Assembly (NCBI GenBank): GCA_947629965.1
Contig: CANRFS010000051.1
Span: forward strand, 1-9,282
Origin: an uncultured Clostridia bacterium
Lineage (GTDB): Bacteria > Bacillota > Clostridia > TANB77 > CAG-508
Direction of reading: 5' to 3'
DNA length: 9,282 nt
The notes under the pieces are model-generated. The model did no database searches. It was not told the DNA's origin and saw nothing but the letters and a program-made list of their open reading frames with translations. The position numbers were made by a program, and so were the translations under genes. Below, in pieces: positions 5,379-9,282 of the stretch (the first letter of the stretch is position 1; every line of letters starts with the position of its first letter).

Positions 5379-7585
5379 TTATTTTTTTAATTTGCACTTG
5401 AGTCCTGTGTTTCTCTTTTTTATATCTGTATTTTGAATCATAAAATCAATAATATTTTTATTGCTAATAACTATTAAAAGTTCTTTTGCACGAGTTAGTG
5501 CAGTATATAGTAGATTTCTTGTAAGTAGCATTGGCGAACTTTGAGGTATTGCAAGTATTACTACATCAAATTCACTTCCGTTGTGATTTATGTATTGTTA
5601 TTGCGTAGCTATGTTCTAGTTCATCAAGATTTGTAAAATCGTACCATGCTACTTTATCATCATCAAACATTACTTCAATTTGTTTTTCGTCTTCGTCAAT
5701 TGCACTTATTCTACCAAGTTCTCCGTTAAAAATTCCAGCTCCCGCTTCTATTTTATCTTCTACTTCTTTTTCCCAATAGATATCATAATTATTTTTTACT
5801 TGCATTACTCTGTCGCCTATTCTAAATACTCTTCCTCCGTGCTGTTTTTCTAAATCTGTTTTTGGGTTAAGCACATTTTGGAGCTCCTTATTTAGTTCTT
5901 TTGTACCAAGCATTCCTTTTTTTGTTGGGGTAAGAACTTGTATATTCTTAAAGAAATCATAGTCTCCATAGTTTTGAAGTCTTCCAGAGCAAAGGGAAAT
6001 AACGTCTTTAAGTATTTTTTCTTGTGATACTTCATTTATATAAAAGAAGTCATTTAGTTTATCTTTTGATTCTTCTGCTACAATAAATCCTTCTCCATTA
6101 TTTACTCTGTGCGCATTTGTTATTATTTTACTTTTTGCAGCTTGTCTAAATATTTTATTTAGTTCTATTGTAGTAATTACATCTGACTCTATTATGTCTT
6201 GTAAAACATTACCAGGTCCTACTGATGGAAGCTGATTTACATCTCCAACTAATATTAATTTTGTTCCTAAGTAAATTGCTTTTAAAATATGATTCATTAA
6301 AAACATATCTACCATAGACATCTCATCTATTATTACTACATCTGCATCTATTGGAACTACTGGATAATCTACTGATAAATAATCTGCTTGGTCATCTTGC
6401 TTTCTTATTTCTAATAATCTGTGTATAGTTGTTGCCTCTTCACCAGACTGCTCTTGCATCCTTTTTGCAGCTCTTCCTGTTGGAGCACAAAGTACAACTT
6501 TCATTTTTCTTGTTTTATAAATATCTATTATTGTTTTTATTATTGTTGTTTTACCAGTTCCGGGGCCTCCTGTAATTATACATACATTATTATCATTTAC
6601 AGCACTTATTGCCTCTCTTTGTTCTTCTGATAATATTATATCTTGCTTTTCTTCTGCTTTTTCAAGCTCTGCCTCAAAATTCTTTATCTTTTTTATGTTT
6701 TTGGTTTCATCTAATGCAATTAATTTGTCTGCTACATTTTTTTCTGCAATATAGAAATCATTAAGATATACCCATTTTTTTTCTTCTCTTTCTTCTAAAT
6801 AAATTCCTTCACTTGCTTTTAAGTTTATAATTTCTTCTTCTATTTGGGTTTGGTCTATTCCTAATAAATCTGACACAAATTGAACTAAATTTTCATATAT
6901 TACACAAGAATTACCATTATTGCTTGCAATAATTAAACTATATTTTATTGCACTTTCTATCCTTTTGGGATTTTCTTTTGATATGCCTAAATCCATTGCC
7001 ATTTTATCTATTTTTTTAAAATCAACACCATATGTAATATCTATTAATATATATGGATTTTCTTCTATTTTTTCTATTGCGTCTTTACCTAGAGCTTCAT
7101 ATACTTTTTTGCTGTTTTGACTTGCTATTCCGGAATCTTTCTAAAAATCCTACAATTTGCCATAGCTCCCATTTTTCGTTAAATTCATTTGCAATTTCTA
7201 TTGCTCTTTCTTTTGTTATTCCTTTTACATTTGCTAATTTATATGGTTCAAATTTAAAAACAGCTATTGTTTCTTCTTTAAAATTATCAACTATTCTTTT
7301 TGCTGTTGCAGGACCTACTCCTTTTATTATTCCACCTGCTAGATATTTTTCTAATGCTTCTAAAGTTTCTGGCATTATTTTTTCAAAAGTCTGTATTTTA
7401 AACTGTTTTCCATAGTCAGGATGATTTACAAAATTTCCAACTAATTTTAGGCTATCTCCCTTATTTATAAAAGGCAAATAGCCCACTATTGTTTCTAAAC
7501 TTTCATCTGTTTCAAATTCTGCTATTGTATAACTATTCACTTCATTTTGATATATAATTTCAGAAATCTGTCCTTTTAATTCCAA
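5379..7585 (-). CDS. recD2: SF1B helicase RecD2, two CGGA frame breaks
   Basis: RecD2 is a 5'-to-3' DNA helicase of species lacking RecBC, involved in replication fork upkeep and repair. Three frame segments join, by skipping C7132 and C5580, into 734 residues, the usual length. Residues 1-151 hold the N-terminal OB-like region and helix-hairpin-helix motifs (GGIIKGVGPATAKRIVDNF, LANVKGITKERAIEIA). The middle holds Walker A GGPGTGKT (339-346), DEMS (420-423), VGDVNQLPSVGPGNVL and the LNKIFRQ motif. The last segment (669-734) holds QGSEFDVVILAIP, NLLYTALTRAKE and the NTGLKCKL ending. The stretch 7003-7131 between segments encodes GIASQNSKKVYEALGKD and onward, also family-like. The start is TTG 7585, eight bases after AGGAG; no ATG fits. 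Without shifts the product would stop after 161 residues. Confidence 0.97.
5577..5580 (-). other. CGGA recoding site 2 in recD2
   Basis: The frame reads TCA CAA CGG AAG TGA. Skipping the C reads CAA GGA AGT GAA, giving the conserved His-Lys-Ser-Gln-Gly-Ser-Glu-Phe motif. Gly669 is at 5579-5577. The zero-frame stop is only one codon beyond CGG. Confidence 0.82.
7129..7132 (-). other. CGGA recoding site 1 in recD2
   Basis: The frame reads AGA TTC CGG AAT AGC. Skipping one C reads TTC GGA ATA GCA AGT, giving Arg-Phe-Gly-Ile-Ala-Ser of the helix-hairpin-helix region. Gly152 is at 7131-7129. A zero-frame TGA follows ten codons on. Confidence 0.82.
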
Positions 7586-7607
7586 TATTTTTCTCCTTTA
7601 TACTAAT

Positions 7608-7636
7608 TATATAACACAAATAAAGCTATATGTAAA
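7608..7636 (-). promoter_or_regulatory. Probable promoter of recD2
   Basis: On the minus strand, TTTACA (7631-7636) is followed after 17 bases by TATATA (7608-7613), overlapping a TATAAT (7606-7611) at 19 bases. It lies directly after the stop of the GT2-like gene and 22 bases from the TTG start. Confidence 0.55.
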
Positions 7637-7990
7637 TTATTTTTTATCCATATTGTCTATTAAATCTTTGCAATTTTTCCAGTCCATAAGATTTATAATG
7701 CTATAATCTGACTCAAGTTTTTTTGCTATTTCTTTTGTTTTATCATTAGAGCCTAAATCTGTTATTATAACATTTTTTACGCATTCTTCTTTTCCATATA
7801 ATATTCTAAATAGAATTGAGCGCATGAAACCTTCAATTTTTTCTTCTTGATTTTTTACTGCAATTATAAAATATATACCATCAGATTCTAAATTAGTACA
7901 TGTACATATATAATATATAGTTTTTATTATTTCTATTAAACCATATAACGCAAGTACCCAAATTACAGCATTTGTAATAAAATCTAACAT
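7637..7990 (-). CDS. Short membrane-anchored GT2-like protein
   Basis: This 117-residue protein has one N-terminal membrane helix (about residues 4-27, MLDFITNAVIWVLALYGLIE onward) and a cytoplasmic part. The rest recalls the first half of a family 2 glycosyltransferase fold: the strand YFIIAVKNQEEKIEGFMRSI and then VKNVIITDLGSNDKTKEIAKKL, like the usual VDDGSTDxT segment. It is too short for a complete enzyme and lacks the later catalytic motifs, so it is either a relic or a small protein that borrowed the fold. I do not assign a reaction. I chose ATG 7990 rather than the in-frame GTG at 7999, because the GTG overlaps the AGGAG ribosome binding site. A TATAAT lies near 8010 without a good -35 box. 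Bases 7991-8102 hold no other gene. Confidence 0.62.
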   Translation of the reverse strand: MLDFITNAVIWVLALYGLIEIIKTIYYICTCTNLESDGIYFIIAVKNQEEKIEGFMRSILFRILYGKEECVKNVIITDLGSNDKTKEIAKKLESDYSIINLMDWKNCKDLIDNMDKK

Positions 7991-8102
7991 ATAATTCACT
8001 CCTGTGATATTATATGTCTTAAATTCATCTGCCGTTACAGGTATTTACCCGGTTTTTGTAATATTTTATATAATCTCTTTATTTACATATTAACTTTTTA
8101 AC

Positions 8103-9035
8103 CTATATACTCATGTAACATTTTTCTTTAATAAATTTATTTATTTGTTTTACATCTTTCCCTTCATAATATGGAATAAGCAAATCTTTAAATTCTTCTG
8201 TTAGTTCTGCTGGAATTGCTATAATTCCTTTTCCCTTTGAAATTAAATAATGATTACTATATATTACTGATGTTCTTTTATTTCCATCAATAAATACTTG
8301 TTTTTTCATTGTATATAATAAAAGTTCTATAGCTCTGTCTATATCATCTAGTTTTTTATCAAAAATTTCTTTTAATTCTTCTTTGATGGCACTTTCAATT
8401 GGTAAATCTGGCTTCCAAGTTGTTCCTCCAATATTTACTGGAACATTTCTAACCTTTCCTGCTGAATAGTAAAATCCTTCTTCTACCATTTTGTTGATTT
8501 CACACAATAATGCAAAATTAGTATCACTTAATATAACATTTTTATTTAATATAAATTCCCAAGCATGTTTTAAATTTACTATCTTTAAAATATCTTCAGA
8601 TGTCATATTATTTACTTTTCCACCTTCAATAATGCTTTCTGTATCTGCAAATGTAGTTGCAACTCCTTCTAATATTGCTTGTTTATAAATAGTATCTACT
8701 AAATGTCTTTTTGCAAAATCTATATTTTGTTTTACTTTTTCGGAAAGTTCTTTTTCAATATAATTCAATTGTTTTAATTCTTTATTTATTTCTCTTATTT
8801 GTTTTTTTAGTTCTTTTGCCTTAATACTATTGTTTAATACCAAGTTATATAGTTCTTCAGAATATTCTCCAACATATTTGGTTAGAGCTAATCCATCTTC
8901 TCTATAATGTACATATATATATTTATTTGAATCTTTTTCTCTTATTTCAACAGAACCATAAGTAAGCAGTTGCAATTCATGTTCAAGTAACTGTTTGTTT
9001 TGAAGAAGTCTCATAATTTCCATATTTTCTTCCAT
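8103..9035 (-). CDS. Fic-domain protein lacking the motif histidine
   Basis: Fic proteins transfer AMP or related groups to target proteins. This one has 310 residues. Residues 1-105 are a charged, partly coiled-coil-like N-terminus rich in Lys and Glu. A segment ESIIEGG (133-139) resembles the inhibitory helix (S-x-I-E-G-N) that precedes the domain in self-inhibited Fic proteins. SAGKVRNVPVNIGGTTWKP (191-209) is the usual flap region. The active-site loop reads KKQVFIDGNKRTS (244-256) in place of HPFxDGNGR or HxFxDxNKR; Gln246 stands where the catalytic His is expected. AMP transfer by the standard mechanism is therefore doubtful, though the Asp-Gly-Asn-Lys-Arg anion-binding part is intact. 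Start ATG 9035 follows AGGAG. No partner antitoxin gene is adjacent. Confidence 0.88.
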   Translation of the reverse strand: MEENMEIMRLLQNKQLLEHELQLLTYGSVEIREKDSNKYIYVHYREDGLALTKYVGEYSEELYNLVLNNSIKAKELKKQIREINKELKQLNYIEKELSEKVKQNIDFAKRHLVDTIYKQAILEGVATTFADTESIIEGGKVNNMTSEDILKIVNLKHAWEFILNKNVILSDTNFALLCEINKMVEEGFYYSAGKVRNVPVNIGGTTWKPDLPIESAIKEELKEIFDKKLDDIDRAIELLLYTMKKQVFIDGNKRTSVIYSNHYLISKGKGIIAIPAELTEEFKDLLIPYYEGKDVKQINKFIKEKCYMSI

Positions 9036-9090
9036 AATATATTTCTCCTTTAAAATATAAAACTTTTTATTAGTTTCATTTCATATATAT

Positions 9091-9119
9091 ATTATAACAT
9101 AAAATTTATAAAATGTGAA
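9091..9119 (-). promoter_or_regulatory. Promoter of the Fic gene
   Basis: On the minus strand, TTCACA (9114-9119) and TATAAT (9091-9096) are 17 bases apart. The -35 box lies inside one arm of the 9110-9158 inverted repeat. Confidence 0.7.
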
Positions 9120-9158
9120 ACTTTTTTAATGTTTTTTATATGTTTTGTTTCACATTTT
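9110..9158. repeat. Inverted repeat between metK and the Fic gene
   Basis: Arms 9110-9121 and 9147-9158 are perfect 12-base complements (AAAATGTGAAAC and GTTTCACATTTT) with a 25-base AT-rich spacer. Located 17 bases after the metK stop, it may serve as a metK terminator, but the U run after the stem is poor. The overlap with the Fic -35 box suggests an operator as the alternative. Confidence 0.6.
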
Positions 9159-9174
9159 CAGGTTATTGTTTGTC

Positions 9175-9282
9175 TTAAATTTTTACTACTTTTTCCCATG
9201 GTAAGTCTTTGTCTCCAAAGTGACCGTAGTTTGTTGTTTTTGTGTATATTGGTTCTCTTAAATTTAGATATTCTATTATTCC
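9175..9282 (-). CDS. metK: S-adenosylmethionine synthetase, C-terminal end only
   Basis: The last 35 codons of a gene that enters from the right edge. The sequence LREPIYTKTTNYGHFGDKDL followed by PWEKVV is the characteristic C-terminus of MetK (compare LRRPIY, AAYGHFGR, LPWEKTD in other bacteria). MetK makes S-adenosylmethionine from methionine and ATP in the cytoplasm as a tetramer; the ATP and methionine sites lie outside the window. The stop is TAA at 9177-9175. The visible part contains no CGG and its frame is intact. Confidence 0.93.
   Translation of the reverse strand, partial: GIIEYLNLREPIYTKTTNYGHFGDKDLPWEKVVKI

Noticed and set aside
1871..7132. Homopolymer or other routine sequencing error
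   Set aside because: The inserted C sits next to another C only at 7132; the other sites have T or A before it. Many GGA codons nearby have no inserted base. Motif-linked errors cannot be excluded without reads, but routine homopolymer error does not fit.
5577..7132. prfB-type slippage at CTT
   Set aside because: Only the gpr site has CTT before the shift codon, and only the recG site has an upstream AGGAG. The other sites lack both.
1295..7585. gpr, recG and recD2 as ordinary pseudogenes
   Set aside because: Four lesions of the same type at the same quadruplet, always at a conserved Gly, with full family motifs on both sides and no other stops or indels, do not fit random decay.
8000..8102. 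Riboswitch-like leader before the GT2-like gene
   Set aside because: The CCGGGTAAATACCTGTAACGG stretch has only a four-pair stem and I recognise no riboswitch core in it.

Overview
The window comes from a very AT-rich, spore-forming Clostridia-type Firmicute. It carries the spore germination protease gene gpr, AGGAG-type ribosome binding sites, Gram-positive promoter spacing, A/T-ending codons and AGA as the usual arginine codon. The host is inferred from gene content; there is no rRNA or other direct taxonomic marker.

Layout from left to right. A long imperfect palindrome lies at the left edge (12-62). A TraX-family membrane protein gene follows on the plus strand. Next, on the minus strand, come a hicB-hicA toxin-antitoxin pair, gpr, and a small DUF1653 gene. 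A compositionally distinct AbrB-like gene sits on the plus strand with its own promoter and terminator. The minus strand then carries recG, a candidate type I toxin-antitoxin locus (a 39-residue hydrophobic peptide with a convergent antisense RNA), recD2 (TTG start), a short membrane-anchored GT2-like protein, a Fic-domain protein whose motif lacks the usual histidine, and the 3' end of metK at the right edge.

The main result concerns frame. Three conserved housekeeping genes are interrupted by one-base frame breaks: gpr once, recG once, recD2 twice. All four breaks are identical in kind. The upstream frame reaches a CGG codon followed by A. Skipping the C makes the next codon GGA (Gly), and the conserved protein then continues without any other damage. 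The glycine is the family-conserved residue each time (for example the Walker A glycine of RecG). I found no other in-frame CGG in any gene of the window except the AbrB-like gene, which looks acquired and has two. CGGA therefore behaves like a +1 recoding signal, or a quadruplet glycine codon, rather than a random mutation. The closest precedent I know is +1 decoding at AGG in the Perkinsus mitochondrial cox1 gene. The protein products below are described with this reading applied.

The genes do not form one pathway. recG and recD2 are DNA repair and recombination helicases, gpr acts in spore germination, and hicAB, the type I locus and Fic are small stress or toxin-type modules scattered between them. 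No tRNA, rRNA, CRISPR array or transposase was seen.
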